DNA from: Campylorhamphus procurvoides
Lineage: Eukaryota; Chordata; Aves; Passeriformes; Dendrocolaptidae
Reading direction: 5' to 3'
Length of the DNA stretch: 64,000 nucleotides
Assembly (NCBI GenBank): GCA_013396655.1
Contig: WBMV01007804.1
Coordinates: forward strand, 563,291 to 627,290
The notes beneath the pieces are model-generated. The model searched no databases. It saw only the letters and a program-made list of their open reading frames with translations, and was not told the origin of the DNA. Positions 52,081 through 63,900 of this stretch are shown one piece after another (position 1 is the first letter of the stretch; each line of letters opens with the position of its first letter). Both the position numbers and the translations under genes were made by a program.

Positions 52081-52637
52081 CACAGAATCACAGAATATTC
52101 GGAATTGGCAGGGACCCACAAGGATCATCAAATCCAACTCCTGGCCCTGCACAGAACATTCCTCAAGAGCCATACCCTGTGCCTGAGAGTACCATTCAAA
52201 TGCTTCTTGAGCTCTGCCAGGGGACCACTGCTGCCCTGGGGAGCCTGTTCAGTGCTCAACCACCCTCTGGGTGAAGCCCCTCTTTCTAAACCTCCCCTGA
52301 CACAACTTCAGGCCATTCCCTCAGGTCCTGTCACTGGTCACCACAGAGCAGAGATCTGTGCCTGCCCCTCCTCTGCCCTTTGTGAGGAAGTTGTAACTGC
52401 AATGAGGTCTCCCCTCAGTCTCCTCTTCTCCAGCTGAACAGACCAAGTACCCCCAGCTGCTCCTCACACGTCTTCCCCTCCAGGCCCTTCACCATCTTCG
52501 TTTCCCTCCTTTGAACACTCTCTAATGGCTTAATATCTTTTTCATATTGTGTTGCCCCAAACTGCACACAATACTCGAGGTGAGGCCACCCCAGTGCAGA
52601 GCAGAGCAGGACAATCACCTCTTGTTGCCTGAACCAG
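52081..52637 (-). repeat. CR1 LINE 3' UTR, least diverged copy
   Basis: On the plus strand it opens with CACAGAATCACAGAAT, two antisense copies of the terminal octamer ATTCTGTG, so the 3' end is at 52081 and the element lies on the minus strand. The diagnostic blocks follow in order: AGGATCATCAAATCCAACTC; CTGGGGAGCCTGTTCAGTGC; TCCTGTCACTGGTCACCACA; AATGAGGTCTCCCCTCAGTC; CTCCAGCTGAACAGACCAAG; CACACAATACTCGAGGTGAG. It is 5'-truncated near 52637. Small deletions relative to consensus are seen (for example near 52215 and 52275). The low divergence and intact octamers suggest a younger insertion than the other copies. It contains no coding sequence. Confidence 0.95.
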
Positions 52638-53307
52638 CTTTACATGTAAGAGACAGACATGTCCATCACCAGTCATCTTCAAGTGGTCTATTACTGTAAA
52701 CGTAACTTTACATGTGCAACAAAAGCAGTTGTAAGAAAAAAATATTCACAGTGAGACCACTGCGTGCACCATCAAGAGCATGACAATATCCTCCAGTGCC
52801 ATCTCCTGTCCTTTCCCCCCAGCAATTCCTCCATGTTCCTTCACCTGCTACACAAAGTATGTCTTTGCATATGTACCATAATGCACTAAAGCACATCACT
52901 AGCTGTCTCTGTGCTTCACACAGCCCTCTCCCCTTGCCAAGAAAAGTTCCTGAGCTATGACAGTGAAGGTTATATAGGGAGTCAAGGAAAAACAGAAAGG
53001 AAATTAAGTCCAGCAATCTTCCTCAGAATGTGTCACACGTTTTTAAGTAATATTTTTTACCACAGGAGGTTTTTCAAGTGAAGGGCTGGAAGAACAGAGA
53101 GAGGGGGAGAAAAGAAAGGATGGCTTTGATTTTGTGTAAGTTGCCTAATCGGTCTTTCAGGTTGCAGAGCAACATTCCTTGCAGCTGCACTGCAGCATCC
53201 AGCTTAAGTCCCAGTTAAGGGCTGGGGAAAAGTCTTAGCCAATTCAGCAGGGCTGCACCCTCCCCTTCCAGTAATGACCAACCCTAACTTTGCCTTCTCT
53301 TTCCTAG
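52638..53307. other. Unique DNA upstream of the 134-codon frame
   Basis: Unique sequence, GC rising towards 53200. No recognised feature. Confidence 0.5.
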
Positions 53308-53481
53308 GCTGGGAAGAGCCAGCCAATTTTACTGAGCTGAAGTTGTTGACAAGACAATTAAATCTGCGCGAGCCTTCCAAGGGTCAGAGTGCACATTCAG
53401 ATCAGTTTGCAGGCCTGCAAATCTCCACCATAAGACAGAGCTACACGTGCACAGCAAGGTCGTTTTTCACACTAGGCATAG
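53308..53481 (+). other. Candidate unrecognised exon (174 bp)
   Basis: A strong acceptor (CTTTGCCTTCTCTTTCCTAG, ending at 53307) begins a segment that lies in the longest open frame of the window (134 codons, 53274-53678). A moderate donor, ATAG followed by GTGATA, is at 53482. Both boundaries would be phase 1, giving a symmetric 58-codon exon. A CGCG pair near 53368 and higher GC than the flanks are consistent with coding DNA but not diagnostic. The peptide (starting GWEEPANFTELKLL) matches nothing I recognise. A frame of this length is expected about once or twice by chance in 64 kb of such DNA. Confidence 0.2.
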
Positions 53482-56310
53482 GTGATAATCAAGTGACAAA
53501 ATTACCCAAATATCAACATTTTCCAGTGCCCAGAAGGCAGAGAGGATTCAGCAAGCAGTGGAAGGATGCTGAGGGGCACTTGCTTCAGTGGTGCACAGGA
53601 ACCAGTGAGAACACTGTAATGAGAGCGTGGTGGCCACCCTGGATGCTCACCTGGAATTATCCAGTGCCTCTGAACTGAAATTGCTGCGTAAAAGACATCT
53701 AGACCATCCGTGCCAAAGAAAAATCTGTTTTGAAATGCTGTAGCTCCTCACAATGAAAATTCCAGCGTTGATCTATATTGAGCAATACGCAAAGTCTGTT
53801 TTAAAAAGAAGAAAGAGGTGGAAGGATTTCTGGGGCTACCATAAAATCATGCCAAGAAATTAAGATGTACTGAGACTGCGGGTTATCAGTTCCTTATTCT
53901 TAACCATGCCTCTGAACTAAATCTTTATAGGTAAATATATCATATTTAATAGAAGATGACTTCTCTTACCAAGGAACATCACAACAAACACTGTCTCTGT
54001 CTGGAAACATTAGAGCTTTTGGATTTTTTTCAGTCCTAAATTCTCAAACACTGAAAAAAATTCAGATAAATCAAAGTGAATATTCCAAGGCAGAGGTAGT
54101 TCCCTTGAACTTGAAGAAGTACTACATGTATATTTCAGAAGTTTATTACTTAATATCTAAGTGTTAAAGGAGGATTAGGCGTTAATTTTTTTATACTATG
54201 AAATAAAAATTACTTTCTGTAAAATGCATTTTCCTTTTCATATGGAAATGTGACAAGAGTATTGAAACCATCCACCTGAATTTGTTTGTATCCTCTTACA
54301 AATCATATTTCATGTTTTTAGTATGATAGACTGATCAGATGGAGTAGTTTAAAAGCATTTGTCAAAATTTCCTTTGTTGCAAGATTTTACGTGTTTACTT
54401 TTTTAAGATAAATTGAACTGTTTTGATTTAAAGCACTGTACTTTCAGAGGAAGGGAATGGATTGAAAAACATGTTTTCAGAAACAGTTCTGGGGTTTGAG
54501 AAAATCTAATTAGAATACCTACAGTGAAAAAACAAATGCACTCCTCTCCTACAATTCATTACTCTGTTATTCATCTTTTTGTGAAAGTTTTAAAATTTAA
54601 AATTTGTAACTCCATGATTAAGTTTTAAATTTCATTACCAGTCCAAGTTAAAAATCTATTGCTTTGAAAAATATTTCATTTGCTCTATGGAAAGATCACA
54701 ACTGAGCTTAAAAGCCTAAAGCAATACTAAAGAAAAATTGGATTTAACAAAATAATATCTTTAACTCTGAAAACCAGGAAATCCATACTAACTCTCCATT
54801 TAGCAAAAATTGCTTTATAATTTTGCTGCTTGAAATAAGAAGTATGCTTCTGAGCTAGGTTAATTTTTATGCTGGTCAAAAACGAGCAAAAACTAAAATC
54901 ATGCTGATTTTTGCAGAACCTCTGTATTTAGGATTATGTTCTGCAAAAATTGGAGGAATAAACTGTGTTGCATAAGCATGAGTGACATTTTACAGTGAGT
55001 TTTGTGAAATCTGGTAGTTGTGCAGGCTTTGAAAACATCTTTAGTAAAACTTCAGAGGAAAGCCTTGAGGGAACAGGGTTATTATATACAAGATAACCTC
55101 CCAAATCTTCATGTTATATATCATCAACCAAAGTGTGTATATTATAGATCATTCTATTTAAACAAACAGATCATTTTTGTAAACAAAGAGCATACTACTT
55201 TAAGAAGATCTCTTGAATAAAACTGCTCTTAAACTCCTTTCAATTTTTTTGCTTTCTTACAGATATTTGCACATTGTGGGTAAACATTCATGCAATTACC
55301 TGTATTATTATAATCTTTTACCAGAGGCCAAAATCTAAAGGCCTATTTCATTGTTTGAAATTTACATAGTTGCTTGGATTTTTAAGAGATTATATCCAAA
55401 TCAGTATATTATAATTAATAATATTAATTTTATAATCAGAGTGAAGGCAAAGCAAACACTAATGTGTGATGCTGTGTCTCTAGGTTTTGCAAAGAGCTGA
55501 GGACATGGTGTCTGTCAAGAAAAGCAGAATTAACGTCATTTTTCCATATAAGCACCAGTCACTGAAGCACTTTTAAAGCGCAGGTATCCCTGCCCTGTGT
55601 TTCTCCTGCTGTATAGATACAACACATTTGCCTCATCCTTTAGTGATATCTGACTCATGAGCACATAAAATAATACTACCAGATAATGTGTGTTCAATTT
55701 CAATATGGCAAACCTTGCAACTTAGAATAAAATAGGAAATTCAAACCTCTACCTCATCTTCAAAAGACAGGTAAAAGCTACGGAAACAACAGTTGTGGAT
55801 CTTTATATCTATTAAAACCTATTTAGACCCAATTGCTGCCACCACACTCTAATAACCTCCTCCTCAAATACCATAGATACTTTCCTCCAATGTTTCATAT
55901 AGACACAACACAAGGGTTGCACGGAACATTAGAAGTCTATAGAGAAAAAGTATAACCTGAAAAACATATTACAGTTGCTGCTTTGGTGCCAACAAGGGTC
56001 AAATTTAAGTTCTATTCACATGAAGCTTATAAGCAGTACTCTGCTGCTCTGTGTAAGCAACCAACACACAGCACTGTTAACAGGAGCAAGAAATGCAGGA
56101 TGGCTCTTTAATGAGAACAGAGTTTAAAATTGTTGATTACTTGTTCTTTGCCTTCAGGTCGGTATAGCAGGAACCAAAGAGCTACTGTCCAAAATCTTTT
56201 GAGTGTTCATTAGATTCCAGAAAATAAATAAAGTGCAGTTCACTGTTCACAAACATTCATTTGGCAGTATTTGTTCTTTGCTGAAAGGTTAATATATGCA
56301 TGCCTTTCTC
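53482..56310. other. Unique, very AT-rich DNA
   Basis: Strongly AT-rich with many TAAT/ATTA cores, including an imperfect palindromic stretch at 55408-55438 (ATTATAATTAATA mirrored by ATTAATTTTATAAT). No gene and no repeat family are recognised. Confidence 0.5.
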
Positions 56311-56381
56311 TTTGGTTGTTTTTAGGGGGTTTCTTGTTTGGGTTTTGGTTTGTTTGTAGTTTTGGTGTTGTTTTTTTTTAA
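56311..56381. repeat. G/T-rich low-complexity tract
   Basis: The plus strand is nearly all T and G, with GTTTG, GGGTTTTGG and a final run of T. It resembles the tracts at 13573-13623 and 62317-62390. Confidence 0.75.
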
Positions 56382-56501
56382 ATAAAGTCTAAATTTTCCA
56401 TAAAGAGATCACCTAACAATTTACCTGAACAATATTGGCAGCTGCACCTCTAATATACAGAAAGCAATTACAGAAGGACCTTCCACATTTCTTCTTATGT
56501 T

Positions 56502-56543
56502 AAAAAAAAAAAAAAGAAAAAAGAAAAAAAAAGAAAAAGAAGA
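56502..56543 (+). repeat. A-rich tract with interspersed G
   Basis: A run of fourteen A is followed by A6-9 runs separated by single G. There is no upstream gene-like or SINE sequence to suggest a retrocopy tail. Confidence 0.85.
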
Positions 56544-56864
56544 ATGTTTCAATAACAATTTCCTTAACAGTACTTCCCATCCATCTCTTGCTTAAGGATA
56601 TCTAACACACTGGAAAGAGCAATCTGATTATTGAATCACTGCAGGGAACCAAGGCTATCTACTCAAATGCCATCTGGAACTCCAGTTTGAGTGGCTCTTT
56701 TCACTAGGATATATCTGTACCATGGAGCCATGCTATTAAAATCTCTCATCTCACTCATCTTTCACAGGTATTTTCCTTGAGATTGTTAAAGAGGGAATTA
56801 CTTTCTTTCTTTCCAAACCACTACAAGCCAGGAAAGAGTTAAGAGAATGCTTTCTTTCCCTGGG

Positions 56865-56879
56865 AAAAAAAAAAAAAAA
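56865..56879 (+). repeat. Poly(A) run
   Basis: Fifteen consecutive A in unique sequence. Confidence 0.9.
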
Positions 56880-56969
56880 TTGGATTACTTTTAGTTCAGA
56901 AAGAGTTCCAGTAGATTGGACTCCAAAAATAGGAGGTAGCTGCAGCTGGCCTGCTTCTTCCTCTCAGTT

Positions 56970-57300
56970 TGTCCCCGAATCAGAAAACCTGTAAGCAGTA
57001 GCAGCAAAATGGTATTCAATCTTCCTGAACACAGCACAGCTCAGCTGTGTGAAGGACTCACCGGAAAGTTGCCTGTAAAACACAGAGTGAACGATGCACA
57101 AGATCCATTCTCGGATCCACCAGCTCCAAAGTACCTGCGACTTTGCAGGTAGTCGAGCAGACAAGTAGTGCTGGGCAAAAGGGATTTTACGGAAACTCAG
57201 AAGCTTCTCTAGATCTGATGAAACTGTGAACATTGAACAGTCTTGCTCCTGACTTCTAAAGAAAGCCTGGACTAAGATGCTCTACCCTTGCCCTGTCGTA
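56970..57300. promoter_or_regulatory. CpG-enriched islet
   Basis: About eight CpGs fall between 56976 and 57297 (for example in CCCCGAAT, CACCGGAA, AACGATG, CTCGGATCC, TGCGAC, GTCGAG, TACGG), against none to two per 300 bp in most of the window. On the minus strand the segment carries donor-like sequences CCGGTGAGTCC (57065-57055) and CGCAGGTACTT, and an 89-codon frame with no recognised domain. It could be a small regulatory element or a lncRNA first exon. It is far too small for a classical CpG island. Confidence 0.28.
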
Positions 57301-60300
57301 AGAAAAGTTTCAGACCTCAACCTGCAAAGTTGCATAGAAGATAAAATATTTTATTGCAGTACCTCACTGATGAAAAGCACTCTTTGTGCACGAATCAAGG
57401 AGCACAGCAACTCACCAAAACAGAGAAGGCATTACTTCAGTCCTTGCATGAAAACTCAAAGAGCTGAGAAGAGAGATGTACAGATTCCATTGTTCAGTCA
57501 GCTAACAGTAAATAGAATTTCAGCCCTGGAATCAGCATCCAGCACTTACAGGAACATAACAATACCAAACAATGACAAAGACATTCAAATTACTGTACAA
57601 CAGTAAAAGTAATTGTGGAAAGTACCAGATCGGTTAATATTTGGCAACAGTAAATTAATGTTATTGTTTTAATTCATTTCCTTTACAGTTCATGAGTCGA
57701 CTTCATAAAGCTGTTACTCTATGTTGATACACCAAATCCCTCACTTTCTGCAAAAGCAACAGAAAATCTCTTTCTCCTTTCTCTTAAAAAAGATGGGTTT
57801 GTTCATCTAGCATAAACCAGCATATTAGTTCAAAAATAACTTAGGAAACTATGTCTTTCTGAATTGTGATTGTGCCAACACAAAGAAATAGCTCATATAT
57901 TTATCTATCATTACAGCCTGGTTATGGGAACTAGAAAAAGGAATGCAATGATAGGAACATTAACCTTTAACAATGGTTGAGCTATAACCCACTCATGTTC
58001 CAAGACTCCAGTTGCACAATGGGTCTTTTTATGATAGTTTAAAATGTCTTTTCTGATAGCAGTGTTTATAGAATTAGCTTGAGATGACATCTTCTTTGCT
58101 ATCTCTCAGGGCCCTAGTAAAGCAAGGGAAAGAATGTCTCTGCACAGAGAAAACTAGACAGGAGCAATCTCCATGACTATCGGAGAAATGAGTCAACCAG
58201 ACATTTAGTCAGGATTTCCACTGAGCAAGTCAGCATTCCCTGTCATCTCCTTTCTAAACCCAAACACTCCCTGCAGAGCAGTTGGTCCCCCACTGTTGCA
58301 CTCCTTGGGGCAGATAGGAGCTTACTTGTTTTCCCCCCCCCTCTTCCCACTGCACTTTCCCCATTTGGTTCTTCATGAACCTTGCCCTTCACACTTTGAT
58401 CTGACTTCCTTTCCATACTCTACTAAGAATTGCATAGAAAGCTCTGATTAGCCACCTTCATACTACATACATACTGTCTATACACTACATATATGCTGCC
58501 ACACATGGCAATATGAAGAACTTAATAAAAATTACCTTTTGGTCGCATGCAGGGGAGCTTCCACTAAGAGTTACACAAACAGCACATTTTACTTTGCTAG
58601 ACATTCAAAAGAGGGTATGAACTAACCTACTCTGTGAGTTTAAATTCCTATAGTATTGAAGTGCTTCCTAGTGCATTCACTGTTCAGAACTGTGTTCAAA
58701 CCATTTGACCACTAAAAATGGACTTTTGTAAAATTTAAACCGGAAACAATTCAGATTTTTCTGAGTAAAGCAGTGATTTTGTAAAAAATCTCTAGATGTC
58801 TTTTAAGCAGATATTTCAGGGAAAGGGGACAGTGTTACAAGTGTAGTGAAGGTTTGTGAAAGTGACTTTAAAAAGAGAATAAATTAATAAGATATGCCTG
58901 TTTGGAAATCTTTTTTTCCAGATTAGGGCTGATACATGTCATCCAATTTTTATGTGCAAAAGAGACTGAGTCTCTAAAGATTTTTCTCCCCCTCCAAGAC
59001 TATTGGGAAGCAGAAAAATGTTTTTTATAAATTGCAACACTCATTGTTGAAGTAACAGTTCTTCATTTCCAAAAAGCTGAGTTGTATCCATGTCAGGAGA
59101 AAAAAAAATCCCTGTTTATAGCAATGTGAAATGAAGCTGACCAAAAGATATTAGATCAGTTATGTTAATTAAGAAAATTCTTTTCATGCATGACAATTTG
59201 CATTTAGAAAAATAAAGCAAATTAATTCAAATATATATATAAGTGTCCCATTTAGACAGGTCTCAAGATTCTATTTACATATGAATGTACATTTAAGGTT
59301 AATCGCAAAAGTTTTCTTCCCCTTTTTCAATGCTTCTCAGTCCTTGGATTTACCTTGGAAAACCTGACTTGTGTTCAGAGTTATATAGGATTCATCTATC
59401 TAGCATTTGAGTCAACAAAAATTCTGGTTTTCAAATTAGCTATGCAACATTGCCTAAAATACATACATTATTTTCATTTCTGAAGACAGACCTTCTTCTT
59501 TACCATGTTAGCAGTGCAAAGTTCAACAAAGAACAGAAGATATGACACCTACATTTGTTTTGGTTCAGAGCAGTCAGACAGTTTCGAGTTAAATTCCCCA
59601 GTCATGCCCACTTGCTGGGTATTAGTTTGATTCACAGAGTTATTGCACTACACATGGAGTGAATTCCTTAGGAGGAAACTGAAAATTGTTCCAGATGTGC
59701 ACCAAATGTCCTCCAGCCCCTACCAGGGCCACAGGGCCTGGAGGAGATCAGCCCTCCAGACAGATGCAAATGACAGGGATCCTGGGGATTTCCATTAGAG
59801 GGGACCAGACCAAATGCAGCCCAAAGCAATCCCTCCCTCAAAACACAGCTAGTGCCGACAGGGCAGCATCAGTACCATCTGTTTTGGTTTCTCTCTGCTC
59901 CCATTGCACCTAATGGCTTTCACATGTCAACAACCAGACTGGACAGACTGACAGATACTAGAACTGAGGCAGCTGACACAGGAGCTGAAACAAAATGTAC
60001 TGAGGGGTGTGTTCTGAGTCTCTCTCTGAGCACAGAGAGAATAATGTTCCTAGCTTCTAATAATTTCTGCACCCAGTGTTAAATAGAAATTTAAATTTTT
60101 AATTTTAAATATTTTTTTTGAAGGTGGTCTTTGTCCTTGGAGCAATCCCTGGTTATTTTCACAATATGTGACCTTCGCTTCAAGCAATTAGTTTTGTATT
60201 AGTTAGGAAACAGCACTTAATCAGTGCAGCTTATGAAAGAGCATTTGTATATTGCCCTATGTTCTCTAGTTTTATTGAGACCATTTGAGACCTCTTCTCT

Positions 60301-60589
60301 AGTCCATCAGATATTGCTCATCCATTCCAATGGTTTTGCACAGCAAGAGGAGCCTCAGCCACTGACTGATGTGGCAGAGGAAAGACCATCACCAGTTGAC
60401 TCACCCACTCAACAACCTGAGCTGCTTTTTGTGTAAAATTTTAAGATGTTCTTCTTTCTTACAAATCAAAACTTTTATACAACATAGCACCAACAACTGG
60501 ACCAACATAGCACCAACTTCACCTCAGGATCAAGTCTGCAACAGAGGAGAGCTAATCACCTTAATTAGAGACAGCCATCAAGTTCTAGG
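57301..60589. other. Unique AT-rich DNA, no gene recognised
   Basis: Begins with a 109-codon plus frame (57277-57606) without recognised domains. Contains nine C at about 58334-58342 and a short (AT)n at 59231-59242. A GC-richer patch at 59680-59960 shows no recognised feature. Confidence 0.5.
59231..59242. repeat. (AT)n dinucleotide run
   Basis: Six AT units in ATATATATATAT context. Confidence 0.75.
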
Positions 60590-60917
60590 GAATTATATTA
60601 CTGAGGGATGGAGAAAGATTGTTTACAAGAGCATATAATGATAGGACAAGGAGTAATGTGTTCAAACTGAAAGAGGGAAAATTACAGAAAATCTACAGAA
60701 ATCTACAGAAGAAATTCTTTACTATGAGAGTGGTAAGGCCCTGGCACAGATTGCCCAGGGAAGCTGTGGATGTCCCATCCATGGAGGTGTTCAAGGCCAG
60801 GTTGGATGAGTCTTTGAGCAACCTGGTCTATTCAAAGGTGTCCCTACCCATGGCAGGGGGGTCAAACTGTATGATCTTTAAGGTCCCTCCCAACTCAAAC
60901 CATTCTATGATTCTAAA
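60590..60917 (+). repeat. CR1 3' UTR, well preserved end
   Basis: Sense-orientation CR1 3' UTR. It contains the blocks GAGGGATGGAGAAAGATTG, GATAGGACAAGGAGTAATG, GAAATTCTTTACTATGAGAG, CTGGCACAGATTGCCCAGGG, GTGTTCAAGGCCAGGTTGGA and GATCTTTAAGGTCCCTCCCA in the family order, and ends in ATTCTATGATTCTAAAA (60902-60917). A local duplication of ATCTACAGAA occurs at 60691-60710. The 5' part and all coding sequence are missing. Confidence 0.95.
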
Positions 60918-63900
60918 ATATTACTGACAATTGTAGACTTGTCCTGGTTTACAAAATGATGCTATTAAAAAAAAAAATGCCACAAACAACCCCCCTCCCC
61001 CCATGGTTTACGTATATAATGCAGTACCTACCTAATATTCTAGGACTAATTTACTGTACTCAGTGTTATTAATTTGGAAGTAGGATAGATGCTTACAAAT
61101 CCAGAAAAAAATGTGCTATATCTTTAATTTGATAATTAGTTTTGTGACTTTCGTACTTAATAGGCTAGTCAAGAAATTCCAAGCAGAAACACAAATATCC
61201 TTTAAATGTTCCCATGCTTTCACAGGTAATATCTCATTTAAGCTGCATTTAGAACCATAAATTATAAAATCATGTTCTACATACCCCAAGGTCTCTGATT
61301 CTCTTCTTGAATTCATTGGTAAAGACTGGAATTTTTCAAAGAAAGTCAACTTTTGAAATAAACCACATCCCAAGTATTTCTTGATTTTTTGGCATCATGG
61401 GTCATTTCTCTTGCTACTGCCTCAAATTCTACCGGGGATGATTTGACTACGTAGTTTGTATACTAAGATGCATATCTGATCTGGATTGAAAGTATATCTA
61501 TACTTCCTAATATTACTCTAACAAAATTCACATAGTTGCATATTTATGACCTGTCAAGTAATTCAAGGTGAAATTTGCCCAGTTACCAAGATGATTTCTG
61601 TCTGTCAGCATTTTAAATACATCCTAAGATAAGAACAGACTAAAATTATTGAATATAATGGCAATACATATTAACAGGCATAAAACGTTACTATGTCTGA
61701 AGTTTCTCCTCTATCAAATTTGTTTGAACAAATTTTAAAAAGAAAAGTCTTACTACTTTTATATGATGTTTCTTCTTGGGGAGACACATACAGAACAGTC
61801 ATCTAAGACAGTTTATCATTTGGTTTATGTGTGTTGGAAGGTACTTTGGCATTAAGAAAGCATGAAACTACACAAAACAAAGCAGACTGTACATCAGAAT
61901 CTTTCCTGCTGGTTGGTTTTGGCCACAGCTATGCTTTATGTTTCCTGAAAGAGAAGAAAATCTGCTCTACTTTTCACCTGGGGCTACTTACTGTGGCACT
62001 TTGAGTATAGCCTTGATTCTACATCTATTTTATAGCACCTTATGTTTTTAATTCTCAGTGTTTTCCTATCTCATTAATGAAATGGGATCTTTCTATTGTG
62101 TGTAATTACAGATGTAATTCATATATGTAGATATTAAATCCAACTGATAAAATATTTAAACTGCTTAAGAAAATGGTAGTTTGAGGATCAATCCCTTTGA
62201 GTATATCACTGTATTTTAAACTTAAACTCAGTGCTTCCAGAACATTTCATTGTCCTGACCTATTTCTGGTGCTCAAAACTACCATGAAAGTTCATAGAAG
62301 TTGAAGATCTAGCAGGGGTTTTTTGTTTTATTTGGGGTTTCTTGCTTGTTTGTTTTGTTGTTGGGGGGTGGGGGGTGGTTTTTTTTCCCCTATCAGTAAC
62401 ACTCCAGTCCCCATTTTCAGGTATAAATTTTGGTCCCATGACATACCAGTTGACTCACAAGGAAAACTATGGCTTTTAAATACAGAATGAAAAATGAATA
62501 ACTCAAGATCCCCTTTTTTTGTGTTGGTTCCCATAGTCACTTCTTTCTTGGTGGCTTGACCTTTTCACTGGAATGTGTCCCACTGTGGAATATGAACTAC
62601 CTAAAGATCACTTGTTCTCCTTGCATTCAACACAGAATTTAGTGCAGAAATTAATTCCATAACCATATTGAGGTCTTTTAGTAGTAACAAAACTGGAAAT
62701 TCATTTAGTGGTGATTCTCTTCTAACTAGGTGGGACAAAAAGAGCTTTGCAGTTGCTGGAAATCTGCATTTAAATATTTCAAACAAATAATTCTGTCTTG
62801 ATTTTGAGGTTAGAAGGAGCAGTTGCAATCAGCTAGAAATGTTCTTAATAGATCACAAAGTATATTTTGTCAGACCATAAGATAGAGTTGGCTAAGTGTT
62901 TAGCAGTGTCTTGGATTTAATCACACCTTATATCATTATGCAGAATAGCTGTATTCAAAGACATTGAAGACCTCACTCACTTCTTGTCCAGCAGTTCAAC
63001 CTGACAATACTTGTTTTGTTAAACATCCATGGAACTACTCACACTGGCTTTGCAAAGTTAAGTAAGAGGTATTGGGAGTTCATAATTCAGTCCAAAGAGT
63101 TTGCTTAGCTGCTGGGGGTGAAAGGTGGCTTTAGAGCCTGTCACCTCACAGCCTTCCTTGTGGTCAAAGGCTCCTTCTGTGGTCAAAGGGACCTGGCTCG
63201 GGCTGGCAAGGCCAGTAGTGTATGGAGCAATCCCTCTGCAGGGGTGTTCCAGGAGCAAGGTCCTGGATGGATCTCTTAAAGCCATTTGCTCCTCCTATAT
63301 GAATGGTTACAGCACACTCTTTGCTAGAACTTTTAACTTTGGAGCAGGGAGTCATACCATTTTTTAAAGTACAGATTACTTTTAACTTTCTGAAATGTAA
63401 CAGATTTATCTTACTAACAGAGACTTAAAAAGAAACAACAAAAACTGAGTCTGAGACAACATCAAGAAACAGCCTGTGCAGACCAACTTTCCTCTTTGAA
63501 AAAGCTGTCAATTTAACAAACCTTTCGAGTTGAGTGTAGTGAATTAGTGGTCTCGGTTGAGTTCTTGAAAACAAAGCCAGAAGCACAATGGGTTGGATTC
63601 TGCCTTAGTGAAGTCAACTGGGGACTTGTCTGTGATCAAATGGGAGCAGGAGACCCAACTTACAATGTTTAAGATGCTTTCTAGCAATTGGAACCTAAAA
63701 AAGGCAAATAATTAATAGGTTACAGAGATTTTGTGTCTGCCCAACTACCCTACAGCTTTGAGCAGAGGACCCTTCACACACTGGTTACCTGAAATGTCAA
63801 GGCCACTGCCCTACTGGCAGAAAAGTGGCCTTGAAGGTGACATCAGGACCTTATGACAGAGATCCATTCCAATTCTGTCCCCACCACACACAGGAAGAAA

